64,000 nt of DNA from Lachnoclostridium sp. Marseille-P6806 (GTDB taxonomy: Bacteria > Bacillota > Clostridia > Lachnospirales > Lachnospiraceae): the NCBI RefSeq assembly GCF_900625025.1, contig NZ_LR130582.1:55095-119094 (forward strand), in the 5' to 3' direction. Each line of letters starts with the position of its first letter. Within the stretch, counting starts at the first letter, position 1. The notes under the pieces were generated by a model, which was not told the origin of the DNA, did no database searches, and saw only the letters and a list, made by a program, of their open reading frames with translations. The position numbers were made by a program, and so were the translations under genes. Below are positions 27,084-35,652 of the stretch, piece after piece.

Positions 27084-27851
27084 ATGCAGAGACATAGAAA
27101 AAAAACAGGGATGCCCATTCGTCTCTGGGCGGTGCTGCTCTGGCTTCTTGTGTGGCAGATCGCGGGGACGGCGGCGGGACAGCCGATTTTCTTCGTGACG
27201 CCGTCTCGCGTGCTTGCACGCTTTCTGGCGCTTGCGGTCAATCCCGCATTCTGGGGAGCGATCCTGTATTCCTCGCTCCGCATCGTGCTGGGCTTTGTTC
27301 TTTCGGCGCTGCTGGGGGGAGGGCTCGCGCTTCTCTCCTCGCGCCAGAGGAGAGCGGAGGAACTGCTTGCCCCGCTCATGCTTGTGATCCGCGCCGTGCC
27401 GGTCGTCTCGTTCATTATTCTTGCGCTGATCCTGTTCAGTTCGGAGCGTCTTTCGGTGCTGATCTCGTTTCTGATGGGACTGCCGGTCTTTTATCAGAAC
27501 ACACTGGAGGGAATACGGAGCGCCGATCCGCTGCTGGAGGAGATGGCGGAGCTGTTCCGGATTCCGCCGGGACGCAGGTTCCGTTACATTGTGTTGCCGC
27601 AGATTCTTCCGTATTATGAGGCGGCGCTGCTCACGGCGGCGGGCCTTTGCTGGAAAGCGGGGGCGGCTGCAGAGGTCATAGGGATGCCGGATGGCTCGAT
27701 CGGGGAGCGGCTTCAGCAGGCCAAGGTTTATCTGGAGACGGCGGACCTCTTTGCATGGACGCTGGGGATCATTCTCTGCGCGGTGCTTCTGGAGAAGCTG
27801 TCTTTGCAGGTTCTGCGCGCGGCGGGAAGATTTCTCGCCCGCATGCCGTGA
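27084..27851 (+). CDS. ABC transporter permease (SsuC/TauC/ThiX type)
   Basis: The 255-residue protein has six hydrophobic segments and the binding-protein-dependent permease loop (LLEEMAELFRIPPGRRFRYIVLP). It belongs with permeases for nitrate, sulfonates or thiamine precursors. No binding protein or ATPase is adjacent; a matching SsuB-like ATPase lies 3.7 kb downstream at 31550. The ATG at 27084 is preferred to the GTG at 27051. Its last 83 bases overlap, antisense, the end of the AraC gene. Confidence 0.8.
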   Translation: MQRHRKKTGMPIRLWAVLLWLLVWQIAGTAAGQPIFFVTPSRVLARFLALAVNPAFWGAILYSSLRIVLGFVLSALLGGGLALLSSRQRRAEELLAPLMLVIRAVPVVSFIILALILFSSERLSVLISFLMGLPVFYQNTLEGIRSADPLLEEMAELFRIPPGRRFRYIVLPQILPYYEAALLTAAGLCWKAGAAAEVIGMPDGSIGERLQQAKVYLETADLFAWTLGIILCAVLLEKLSLQVLRAAGRFLARMP

Positions 27852-28911
27852 GGCGCGATTCCGGTTTGGGTATGTCTTCGGCCTGTCTCCGGTAATCCAG
27901 CGGATTCATGCCGGAGTATTCCCGGAACAGACGGGAGAAACGGCCCTGATTGCCGTACCCGCAGGCCGCGGCGATGTCGGAGACCGGTGCGGAGCTGCCG
28001 GCGAGGAGTGCGGCGGCATGTTTCAGCCGCTGTTCTTTCCGGTATTCGGAAATGGATTTGCCGTAGACTTTTGAAAAATAGCTTTTTATGCTGGACTCGC
28101 TGAGACCGTAGGCTTCTGCCATGGACCGCACAGAAATATGTGAGCTGATGTCACGCTCGATGAGGGAACAGACGGATTTTGCGATATCGTTCTGTTTTTT
28201 TGCGAGAAAACCGCTGACCAGTTCGGTCAATTCCTGACCGCTCTGCATGAGATAGAGAATTTTCAGGATATTCAGCCTGGTGAGCGCGGTCTGTCCGTGA
28301 CCCCGGATATACAGCTCCAGCCACAGACTTTGCATCGCCCGGCCGCAGGTTCCGAGATAGAAGTCGGAGGAAGCGTTGTATTTTTCCGTCAGCGCTTTCC
28401 ACTCTATGCCGAATATGCCGAGTGTGCGCTGCGTCTCGGCGCTTACGCTTATCATGGAGGGGACGATCAGAATTTCAAAGCCAAGATAATATCCGGAGGG
28501 ATAGACGAAGCCGCCGGAGACTCTGGCGGATCCGAAAGACAGGCAGCCGTTCCGGAGGCAGTTGAAGCGGCCGCCGCAGAGAGAAAACTCGCAGCTTCCC
28601 TCGATGCAGTAATTGAGGAGAATGACCTTCTCATCAGAAAATACCGGCCATATCGGAACGGAGAGCGCGTGCACCTCACGCAGCAGGACATAGAAGCCGG
28701 GTAGGAACGGATAAGCGGTTATTTCATAATAACCGTGCTCCGCCTCATACCGGCAGCTTCCGCCTTTCTTCCAATTTATTTTCCAGTCCTTTTTTATTTC
28801 CCAGTCCTTTTCCCGGCAGCTCATGGTTTTTTCGTTCATGGCATCGGCGTGATTTTTCCCCGGCTCCGCTGTCAGAATGTCCTTTTCTGTCAGAATGTCA
28901 TGGATTCCCAT
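27769..28911 (-). CDS. AraC-family transcriptional regulator
   Basis: The 380-residue product has a C-terminal pair of AraC helix-turn-helix motifs (residues about 245-340: HISVRSMAEAYGLSESSIKS, then VSDIAAACGYGNQGRFSRLFREYSGMNPLDYR) after a sensor region. About 37 unusual Pro/Arg-rich residues follow the HTH and are read antisense to the end of the permease gene. The N-terminus contains tandem duplications (DILTEK-DILTAE and DWEIKK-DWKINWKK) and no clear ribosome site, so the real start may be further in. It is divergent from feoAB with about 115 bases between, which suggests that it may regulate iron uptake, as PchR/YbtA-type AraC proteins do; this is inference. Confidence 0.8.
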   Translation of the reverse strand: MGIHDILTEKDILTAEPGKNHADAMNEKTMSCREKDWEIKKDWKINWKKGGSCRYEAEHGYYEITAYPFLPGFYVLLREVHALSVPIWPVFSDEKVILLNYCIEGSCEFSLCGGRFNCLRNGCLSFGSARVSGGFVYPSGYYLGFEILIVPSMISVSAETQRTLGIFGIEWKALTEKYNASSDFYLGTCGRAMQSLWLELYIRGHGQTALTRLNILKILYLMQSGQELTELVSGFLAKKQNDIAKSVCSLIERDISSHISVRSMAEAYGLSESSIKSYFSKVYGKSISEYRKEQRLKHAAALLAGSSAPVSDIAAACGYGNQGRFSRLFREYSGMNPLDYRRQAEDIPKPESRLTACGREIFPPRAEPAKTASPEAPRRE

Positions 28912-28915
28912 CAAT

Positions 28916-28973
28916 AGTTAGCGTAAAATAACTCGCGGTAAATGGCAAGACTTTCGGCAATATTCAGGTAAAT
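28916..28973. promoter_or_regulatory. Divergent control region between AraC gene and feoA
   Basis: AGTTA and TAACT form an inverted pair at 28916-28933, and GGTAAAT occurs twice at 28937 and 28967, 30 bases (about three turns) apart. Direct repeats are typical of AraC operators. I do not see a clear -35/-10 pair or a good Fur box here. Confidence 0.3.
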
Positions 28974-29027
28974 ATCCGGGCAATTTGTTCCGACAGGCTG
29001 CGCAGGAAGTCAAAGGGGAAAAGAGAA

Positions 29028-29255
29028 ATGGTGGCTTTATCAAAGGTGAGAGACGGTGAAGAGGGCGTCATCATGGATGTATCCGGTGATAAACGGTATC
29101 TTTCAAGGATCATGTCCGTGGGATTGAACATCGGATGCAGAGTAAAGATGCTTCAGAATATAAAGTGCAGGCCGCTGCTGGTGTATGGGAGAGACACGAT
29201 GATCGCTCTGAACCGGGAAGAGGCGGAGCATATCAAAGTGGAGGTGCGGGCCTGA
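29028..29255 (+). CDS. feoA: Ferrous iron transport protein A
   Basis: The 75-residue product is a stand-alone SH3-like FeoA with the family pattern L-S-x-V-x-x-G-E-E-G and SRIMSVGLNIGCRVKMLQN. FeoA is a small cytoplasmic partner of the FeoB iron transporter. Its stop TGA overlaps the feoB ATG by one base (TGATG), so the two are translationally coupled. Confidence 0.93.
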   Translation: MVALSKVRDGEEGVIMDVSGDKRYLSRIMSVGLNIGCRVKMLQNIKCRPLLVYGRDTMIALNREEAEHIKVEVRA

Positions 29256-31264
29256 TGGAAAAGCTGATCACAATCGCTCTGCTGGGGCAGCCGAATTCGG
29301 GGAAGTCGACGATTTTCAACACATTGACGAGGATGCGTCAGCATGTGGGAAACTGGCCGGGAAAGACGGTGGAGAAGAAAGAGGGCTTTTTTGTCCGGAA
29401 CGGGGTCCGTTACCGCGTCACGGATCTTCCCGGCTCGTACTGTCTGTCCGCCAATTCGGATGAGGAGATCGTCACAAGGAATTATATTGCGCAGAATGAT
29501 CTGGATCTGGTCTGTGTGCTCGCCGATGCGTCGCAGCTCGAGAGGAGCATGTACATGCTGGCTGATTTTGCAGGTATCCGCACGCCGGCGGTTCTGCTTC
29601 TGACCATGATGGATGTGGCGCAGGCGCAGGGAAAATGCATCGATACAGACGTGCTGTCCGACCGGCTCGGGATCCCCGTGCTTGGCCTCAACGCATCCGA
29701 TGAAAAAGCCTACGACGGCCTCAAAGAGCTGCTGGAGCGGGCGGCCGCAGAGGGGAAAACACTCGCTGCCTCGAAGCTCTGGACCGCCATGGAGGAGGGC
29801 GAAAAGGGGGAGGAGTTCGAGGCGTGTCTGCGCCTTGCAGAGCGCATCACGACCGAGCGGCTCCCGGCCTGCTGGCTTGCCGGCAAAATGCTGGAAGAGG
29901 ATGCCTCGGTGCTCCGCCGTCTGAAAGAAGCGGGTGCGGAAGCCGTCCGCCCGGACGGGAGAGGCGCCCTGTATGTCAGCGGCATCCGTTTTGACTGGAT
30001 CGGGGAGCTGCTGGACGGCGTCGTGACGCAGGAAAGGAATGAGGATAAAATCCTCAGCCGCTTTGACCGGATCGCGATCGGTCCGCGAAGCGGCCCGTGG
30101 CTGGCGTTCGGCATGTCGGTCGCCGCGCTGCTGGGCGCGATGATCGTTGCCGCGCCGCTCATGGGTCTCGGGAGCGCGATTCCGCTGCTCCTCAATCCGC
30201 TGCTCGACCGAACGCTCGGCCCGGCGGGGGTATCGGCGGGGACGATTCATTTTGTAAAGGCGACGCTTGTCACGGCGCTCGGATGGGTTGTCGCCATGAC
30301 CGGCTTTGTTTTTGCAATGAGCTTTGTGATGGGCGTTCTGGAGGAGGTCGGATATATGGCGAGAGTATCCTACGTGTTTGACCGCTCCATGAGCCGGATC
30401 GGGCTGCAGGGCAAGGCGATCATGCCGATGTTCATGGGACTGGGCTGCACCATGGGGAGCGCCTCGGGCGCAAGGGTGATCGATTCGTACGGGCAGAAAA
30501 TTCTCACCATCGCCGTCGCGTGGGCCGTGCCCTGCGGCGCGACGTTCGTCGTGATCCCGACGCTCGCGAACGCTTTTTTCGGCGGCGTGGGCGGCGTGCT
30601 CGTCATGCTGCTCATCTTTGCCGTCATGTTTCTGCATATCATCGTGACGGCAAAAATATTCGGGCGCCGGCTCAATCCGGCAAAGCAGAGAACCGGTATC
30701 ATCATGGAGCTGCCGCCGTATCACCGGCCCAGACTGGGCTTTATTTTCAGAAATTCGCTCATGCGCATGTGGGATGTGTTCCGGAGAGCGTTTTCGGTGG
30801 AAATCGTTGTGTGCGTTATTTTCTACCTCCTCAGCGCTTCGCCGTCGGGGATTGAGGGGAGCATCCTGTATAAGGCGGGGATATGGATCGAGCCAGTATC
30901 GCGCTTTTTCGGCATGGGCTGGCAGACGTTCATGTCCTTTGCGGCGGCGACGGTTTCCAAGGAGGCCGTGCTGGGCGTGCTCTCGGCGATTTTTGCGAAC
31001 AGCGGAAGCGTGATCGACACGACGATGGGACTCACGGGAGCCTCCGACAGCGTGGCGCAGATCGCGGCCTCGATGATCCCGAGAGCGGAAGCGCTGGCGT
31101 TCATCGTTGCCGTTACATTCAATATTCCCTGCCTGCAGGCGGTGGTTTCCACGTATCATGAAACGCACTCCGCAAAGTGGACGGCGAAGATCGGGACCTA
31201 TTATGTGGCGTCTGCGCTGCTTCTGTCCTGTCTGACCTATCACATTGCCGGCCTGTTTATGTGA
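29255..31264 (+). CDS. feoB: Ferrous iron transporter B
   Basis: The 669-residue product has an N-terminal G domain (G1 GQPNSGKST at 11-19, G3 DLPGSYCLS) and a polytopic C-terminal half with two Gate motifs, including GCTMGSASGARVID. It moves Fe2+ across the membrane, driven by or gated by nucleotide hydrolysis. The G4 motif reads T-M-M-D (Thr117-Asp120) where N-x-x-D is usual, which may relax guanine specificity. The ATG at 29255 overlaps the feoA stop. The frame is open further upstream inside feoA but that is not used. Confidence 0.95.
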   Translation: MEKLITIALLGQPNSGKSTIFNTLTRMRQHVGNWPGKTVEKKEGFFVRNGVRYRVTDLPGSYCLSANSDEEIVTRNYIAQNDLDLVCVLADASQLERSMYMLADFAGIRTPAVLLLTMMDVAQAQGKCIDTDVLSDRLGIPVLGLNASDEKAYDGLKELLERAAAEGKTLAASKLWTAMEEGEKGEEFEACLRLAERITTERLPACWLAGKMLEEDASVLRRLKEAGAEAVRPDGRGALYVSGIRFDWIGELLDGVVTQERNEDKILSRFDRIAIGPRSGPWLAFGMSVAALLGAMIVAAPLMGLGSAIPLLLNPLLDRTLGPAGVSAGTIHFVKATLVTALGWVVAMTGFVFAMSFVMGVLEEVGYMARVSYVFDRSMSRIGLQGKAIMPMFMGLGCTMGSASGARVIDSYGQKILTIAVAWAVPCGATFVVIPTLANAFFGGVGGVLVMLLIFAVMFLHIIVTAKIFGRRLNPAKQRTGIIMELPPYHRPRLGFIFRNSLMRMWDVFRRAFSVEIVVCVIFYLLSASPSGIEGSILYKAGIWIEPVSRFFGMGWQTFMSFAAATVSKEAVLGVLSAIFANSGSVIDTTMGLTGASDSVAQIAASMIPRAEALAFIVAVTFNIPCLQAVVSTYHETHSAKWTAKIGTYYVASALLLSCLTYHIAGLFM

Positions 31265-31368
31265 GTGCGGCCGCTTTTTTCGGACTGTGCCGCCGTGCTC
31301 TGTGCGGGCTGCGAGTGTGCGGACGCTGCCGCTGCAGGATGCGGATGTATTTCTTTTCGGAATTGCGT

Positions 31369-31425
31369 TACAATAGTCGGGAGCACAGCGTGCCGGAGAC
31401 CGGCGCGGCGGTGCCCGGCTTTTTT
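31369..31425 (+). terminator. feoB terminator, preceded by a promoter-like -10
   Basis: GCCGG (31392-31396) pairs with CCGGC (31415-31419), with an inner ACC/GGT helix, followed by six T (31420-31425). This fits an intrinsic terminator about 130 bases after feoB. A TACAAT at 31369-31374 just upstream could start a short leader that this hairpin would attenuate before the ATPase gene. The rest of 31265-31549 shows no gene. Confidence 0.5.
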
Positions 31426-31549
31426 ATTCCCGCGAGCAATGAGCCGGACGAGCGTATCTGCGCGTTTACCCGGTAAGTGCCGCGAAACATCGGATGATCC
31501 GCTCTGCGCATGGACGGCGGCGCGGAATGTAGGGAGGGGCTGTGCCGGC

Positions 31550-32155
31550 ATGATCTGCAGTCAGCTGGTGAAAAGATACGGCGGAATGGACGTGCTGCGC
31601 GGCTTTACCGCCGAATTTCCCGAGGGGAGAACGACTGCGGTTATGGCGGCCTCCGGGGCGGGGAAAACAACGCTGCTCCGGATTCTGGCGGGGCTTGAGA
31701 AGCCGGACGGCGGCGAGCTGCGCGGCCTCTCCGGGAGACGTCTTTCGATGGTGTTTCAGGAGGACAGACTGTGTATGGGTCTTGGCGCTTCCGCCAACAT
31801 CCGCCTCGCGAATCCGGGACTTACGCGGCAGGAGCTGCGGGAGGCGCTTGCTGCGGTGGGACTCCCGGCAGACGAGAGGCCGGTGAGCGAATACTCCGGC
31901 GGGATGCGGCGGAGGGCAGCCATTCTCCGCGCGGTGCTCTTTGACGGGGATCTGCTGCTTCTCGACGAGCCGTTCCGCGGACTGGACCGGGACACGAGGC
32001 AGAAGGCGGTTGATTATATTACCGCGAAATGGAAAGGACGGACCGTGATTCTTGTTACGCACGACCCAGAGGAGCCGCGGCTGATGGGAGCGGATTCCGT
32101 GATCGATATGACAGAGCACGAACGCGTATGGCATAAGGGGGAGGGACAGCTTTGA
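31550..32155 (+). CDS. ABC transporter ATP-binding protein (SsuB/TauB type)
   Basis: The 201-residue ATPase shows Walker A ASGAGKTT, the VFQEDRLCMGLGASANIRL region after the Q loop, signature YSGGM, Walker B LLLLDEPFRGLD and the H loop VTHDPEEP. It is slightly shorter than SsuB (about 240). It probably energises the permease at 27084, from which it is separated by an AraC gene and feoAB; no binding protein gene is seen. AGGGAGGGG at 31531-31539 supports the start. Its stop overlaps the next gene's TTG start. Confidence 0.85.
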   Translation: MICSQLVKRYGGMDVLRGFTAEFPEGRTTAVMAASGAGKTTLLRILAGLEKPDGGELRGLSGRRLSMVFQEDRLCMGLGASANIRLANPGLTRQELREALAAVGLPADERPVSEYSGGMRRRAAILRAVLFDGDLLLLDEPFRGLDRDTRQKAVDYITAKWKGRTVILVTHDPEEPRLMGADSVIDMTEHERVWHKGEGQL

Positions 32156-32754
32156 TCGGAGACAGACTGAAACGACGCATTGGCGTCATGCGGGAGCTGA
32201 TGAAGAGACTGGATCAGACCGAACTCGGACTGAAATACCGCAGCGGGGGAAGAATGGATTTTCTCACCTCTTTTAACTGCGATATGCTCATGTACGTGCT
32301 TTTTCTGTCCGGAAGCGACGGCCGTGTGAATGAGAAAGAGGCATCTGTCATCCGGCGCTATCTGGGCTACGGCGTCACGGCGGAGAGTCTGGAGAGCTAC
32401 ATTGAGGAACACCGCCTTTCGGTGGACAGCTTCACACTGGAGACGCCGCTCACTTTGCAGGGGCTCTGCCATGCGGACCGTGCGATCCGCGCGGAGCGCT
32501 ATGAAAAGGAGCGGCTGGGAGAGGACGGAGGGCAGGACTATATTCCGGCCAGCATCATACTGCGCGAAATTTATCACGATCTGGGTGAGGCGGTCGTGTA
32601 CAGCGATGAAAGCGTGGACGAATCCGAAAACAGGGATTATACTACGTTTCTGGCGCAGGTGGACGAATATATTCTGGATGCGCTCAATATGACAGAGGAA
32701 GAGCTGCGCGCGGGACAGGAGTTTCTCCTCCACGACGACGCGCGGGATGACTGA
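32152..32754 (+). CDS. TerB-like domain protein, TTG start
   Basis: The 200-residue soluble protein contains an acidic helical segment (MLMYVLFLSGSDGRVNEKEA, about 43-62) typical of TerB/DUF533-like domains, which are often found with stress and membrane proteins. The TTG at 32152 overlaps the ATPase stop (TTGA) and is preceded by GGGGGAGGG, so translational coupling through a TTG start is likely; an ATG at 32188 is the alternative. Function is unknown. It lies between the ATPase gene and trkA. Confidence 0.65.
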   Translation: MIGDRLKRRIGVMRELMKRLDQTELGLKYRSGGRMDFLTSFNCDMLMYVLFLSGSDGRVNEKEASVIRRYLGYGVTAESLESYIEEHRLSVDSFTLETPLTLQGLCHADRAIRAERYEKERLGEDGGQDYIPASIILREIYHDLGEAVVYSDESVDESENRDYTTFLAQVDEYILDALNMTEEELRAGQEFLLHDDARDD

Positions 32755-32774
32755 CGGGAACAGAGGACAGAAAA

Positions 32775-34136
32775 ATGAAAATACTGATTGCCGGGGACGG
32801 CAAGGTCGGCTCCACGCTGACAAAGCAGCTGTCGCGGGAGGGCTATGATCTCACGCTGATCGATCCGGATGAACAGGCTCTTGAGAATACCATGGAGCAG
32901 TTTGACGTGATCACCGTGCGGGGCAACGGAGCGACTATGGAAACGCTCCGGGCGGCCGGCGTCGAGGATGCGGAGATTCTGATTGCCGTCACCGGCAAGG
33001 ACGAGGTGAACCTCCTGTGCTGCATGACGGCGCATGCCATGAACCCGAGACTCCACACCATCGCGAGGATCCGCAACCCCGAGTACGCGGAGCAGGCCTA
33101 CATGATGCGCTCGAGCTTTGCGCTGTCGCTGATCGTCAATCCGGAGAAGCAGGCGGCGCATGAGATCGAGCGTCTTCTGCGCTACCCCGGAACGCTTAAA
33201 TGCGATATGTTTGCCAAGGGACGGGTCGAGATCGTGGAGCTTCGGATCGCCGGGAACAGCGTGCTGTGCAATGTTCCCCTCAGCCGTCTGGAAAGCATTA
33301 CGGGGGTGCGCGTTCTGGTCTGCGCCGTGCTCCGTGGGGGACGTATGATCGCGCCCGATGGAAATTTTGTGCTGATGGAGGACGACAGCATCTTTATCAC
33401 GGCCACCACGGATACGCTGGCGGGGCTGCTCCGGAGCATCGGCATGCCGGGGCGCAGGGTCCGCAGCGTTCTGATCGCCGGCGGAGGCAGGCTCAGCTAT
33501 TATCTTGCGCAGCGGCTGTGCAAGTCGGGAATTTCCGTCGAGATCATTGAAAATGATGAGGAGCGCTGCTGTGAGCTGACGGGGCTTCTCCCGGATGCCA
33601 CCATTGTGAAGGGGGACGCCAGTAAGCCGGCCTTTCTTGAAAACGAGGGGCTTGAGGAGGCGGACGCGCTCGTCACGCTGACCGGCCTCGATGAACTGAA
33701 CATTCTGATTTCTCTTTACGGCCATAAGAAGAACGTGCCGCAGGTCATCACCAAGGTGGGGCGCTTCGACTATGCGACGGTGCTTGACGATCTCCCGGTG
33801 GGCAGCGTTATCAGTCCGAAAGAGCTGTGCGGCAGCAGCATCGTCCGCTATGTCCGCGCCATGCACAATCAACAGGGGGCGGCGGTCACCATCCACAAGA
33901 TTGCCAATGATCAGGCGGAGGCCATCGAATTTATTGCGGACGAAACGACGCGTCATCTGAACACCCCGCTGAAAGACATTTCTCTTAAGAAAAATATTCT
34001 GATCGCCAGCATTACAAATGGAATGAAAACCGTGATTCCGGGCGGCTCCTCGAGTTTCGGCCCGGGGGATTCGGTGGTGGTGGTCTGCAATGGGGATACC
34101 GTGCTGTATTCTCTGAATGATATCTTTGTCGATTGA
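32775..34136 (+). CDS. trkA: Trk potassium uptake regulatory subunit TrkA
   Basis: The 453-residue product has two tandem RCK units, each a Rossmann NAD-binding domain (KILIAGDGKVGSTL at residue 2; VLIAGGGRLSYYLAQ at about 233) followed by a TrkA-C domain. It binds NAD(H)/nucleotides and gates the TrkH channel from the cytoplasm. The length is typical of two-unit TrkA. trkH follows 38 bases later. Confidence 0.93.
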   Translation: MKILIAGDGKVGSTLTKQLSREGYDLTLIDPDEQALENTMEQFDVITVRGNGATMETLRAAGVEDAEILIAVTGKDEVNLLCCMTAHAMNPRLHTIARIRNPEYAEQAYMMRSSFALSLIVNPEKQAAHEIERLLRYPGTLKCDMFAKGRVEIVELRIAGNSVLCNVPLSRLESITGVRVLVCAVLRGGRMIAPDGNFVLMEDDSIFITATTDTLAGLLRSIGMPGRRVRSVLIAGGGRLSYYLAQRLCKSGISVEIIENDEERCCELTGLLPDATIVKGDASKPAFLENEGLEEADALVTLTGLDELNILISLYGHKKNVPQVITKVGRFDYATVLDDLPVGSVISPKELCGSSIVRYVRAMHNQQGAAVTIHKIANDQAEAIEFIADETTRHLNTPLKDISLKKNILIASITNGMKTVIPGGSSSFGPGDSVVVVCNGDTVLYSLNDIFVD

Positions 34137-34174
34137 CGGCGCGCCGCGGTACGTGAGAGGGAGATTTTCCGGTT

Positions 34175-35635
34175 ATGAATTTCAAGCTGATGGGCCGTAT
34201 CATCGCCTATATTCTGGCAATCGAAGCGGTGTTCATGGTTCCGGCCGAGTTTGTGGCCCTGTATTTTCACGAGTATCCGGCGGCGAAAGCGCTGACGCTC
34301 ACGATGGTGATTCTGCTGACGGCTGTCGGAGCCCTGTTTCTTGCGACCCGCGGGACGTCCCGGAAGTTTCATGCCAAGGACGGGCTGGTCTGCGTGGGCG
34401 TGGGCTGGATCCTCCTCTCCGCGTTCGGGGCGCTGCCGTTTGTGATCTCCGGGGAGATCCCGAACTACATTGACGCGCTGTTCGAGACGGTGTCGGGCTT
34501 CACGACGACAGGCGCCTCGATCCTGACGGATGTCGAGGCAATGTCGCACGGTCTGCTCTACTGGCGGAGCTTCACGCACTGGGTCGGCGGCATGGGCGTG
34601 CTGGTCTTCATGCTGGCCATCGTGCCGCTCAGCGGCCGGAACAGCGGCTTTACGCTGCATCTGCTCCGCGCAGAATCTCCGGGACCCAATGTGGGAAAAA
34701 TCGTTCCGAGAATGCGGGAGACGGCGGAGATCCTCTATATTATTTATATCGTCCTGACCGTCCTCGACGTTGTGCTTCTGCTGGCGGGAGGCATGCCGGT
34801 CTTTGATGCGGTCTGTACGGCGTTCGGCACGGCGGGAACCGGCGGCTTCGGAATACGGGGGGACAGCATCGCCTCGTACAGCCCCTATCTGCAGGGCGTG
34901 TGCACGGTGTTCATGATCCTTTTCGGCGTGAATTTCACCTGCTATTATCTTCTGCTCCGGCGGGAGTGGAGAGAGGTGCTGCGGGACGAGGAGCTGCGCT
35001 GCTATGTGGTGATCATTCTGGCGTCGATCGCGCTGATCACATGGAATGTGCACGGCTCCTTTGACAGCCTCCTCTCGGCGGGACATCACGCCGCGTTCAC
35101 CGTAGCCAGCATCATCACGACGACCGGCTTTGCCACAAAGGATTTCAGCCAGTGGCCGACCTTTTCCAAGGCGATACTTCTCTTCCTGATGTTTGTGGGC
35201 GCCTGTGCGGGCAGCACGGGCGGCGGGATAAAGGTGTCCCGCGTGCTGCTTCTGTTCAAGGGGCTGCGCCGCAACATTCATCAGGTGCTTCACCCGCAGC
35301 GGATGCAGTCGATCCGCGTGAACCGGCAGAACATGAGCGAGCAGGTCATGGCGAACACGAACGCCTATCTCTCGGCCTATGTCGTTATTCTGATTCTGAG
35401 CTTTCTTGTGATTTCGCTGGAATCGGACTTCTCGTTCGAGTCGAATTTCTCGGCGGTGATGTGTACGTTCAACAACATCGGTCCGGGGCTGGATCAGGTT
35501 GGCCCGGCCTCCAACTTCCACGCATACGGCGTGCTGTCGAAGCTGGTGCTGATCGGGGACATGCTGCTCGGACGTCTGGAAATCTTCCCGATTCTCGTGC
35601 TGTTTTCTAAGAGCACGTGGCGCAGGCTCAAGTGA
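34175..35635 (+). CDS. trkH: Trk potassium channel subunit TrkH
   Basis: The 486-residue membrane protein has the four M1-P-M2 repeats of the TrkH/KtrB superfamily; filter-like loops are visible as TTTGASIL, GTGGFGI, TTGFATKDFS and NNIGPGLD. With TrkA it imports K+. AGAGGGAG lies upstream of the start. The neighbour glf begins 17 bases after its stop. Confidence 0.95.
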   Translation: MNFKLMGRIIAYILAIEAVFMVPAEFVALYFHEYPAAKALTLTMVILLTAVGALFLATRGTSRKFHAKDGLVCVGVGWILLSAFGALPFVISGEIPNYIDALFETVSGFTTTGASILTDVEAMSHGLLYWRSFTHWVGGMGVLVFMLAIVPLSGRNSGFTLHLLRAESPGPNVGKIVPRMRETAEILYIIYIVLTVLDVVLLLAGGMPVFDAVCTAFGTAGTGGFGIRGDSIASYSPYLQGVCTVFMILFGVNFTCYYLLLRREWREVLRDEELRCYVVIILASIALITWNVHGSFDSLLSAGHHAAFTVASIITTTGFATKDFSQWPTFSKAILLFLMFVGACAGSTGGGIKVSRVLLLFKGLRRNIHQVLHPQRMQSIRVNRQNMSEQVMANTNAYLSAYVVILILSFLVISLESDFSFESNFSAVMCTFNNIGPGLDQVGPASNFHAYGVLSKLVLIGDMLLGRLEIFPILVLFSKSTWRRLK

Positions 35636-35652
35636 GCGGAAAGACGATTACT

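Noticed and set aside
29153..31243. 696-codon open frame on the minus strand opposite feoB
   Set aside because: His/Arg-rich nonsense-like product that mirrors feoB codons; feoB is a clear full-length gene.
31265..31345. Cysteine-rich frame starting with GTG directly after feoB, reminiscent of FeoB-associated Cys-rich proteins
   Set aside because: It has no ribosome site and no membrane span, and it runs on into unrelated sequence and the terminator.
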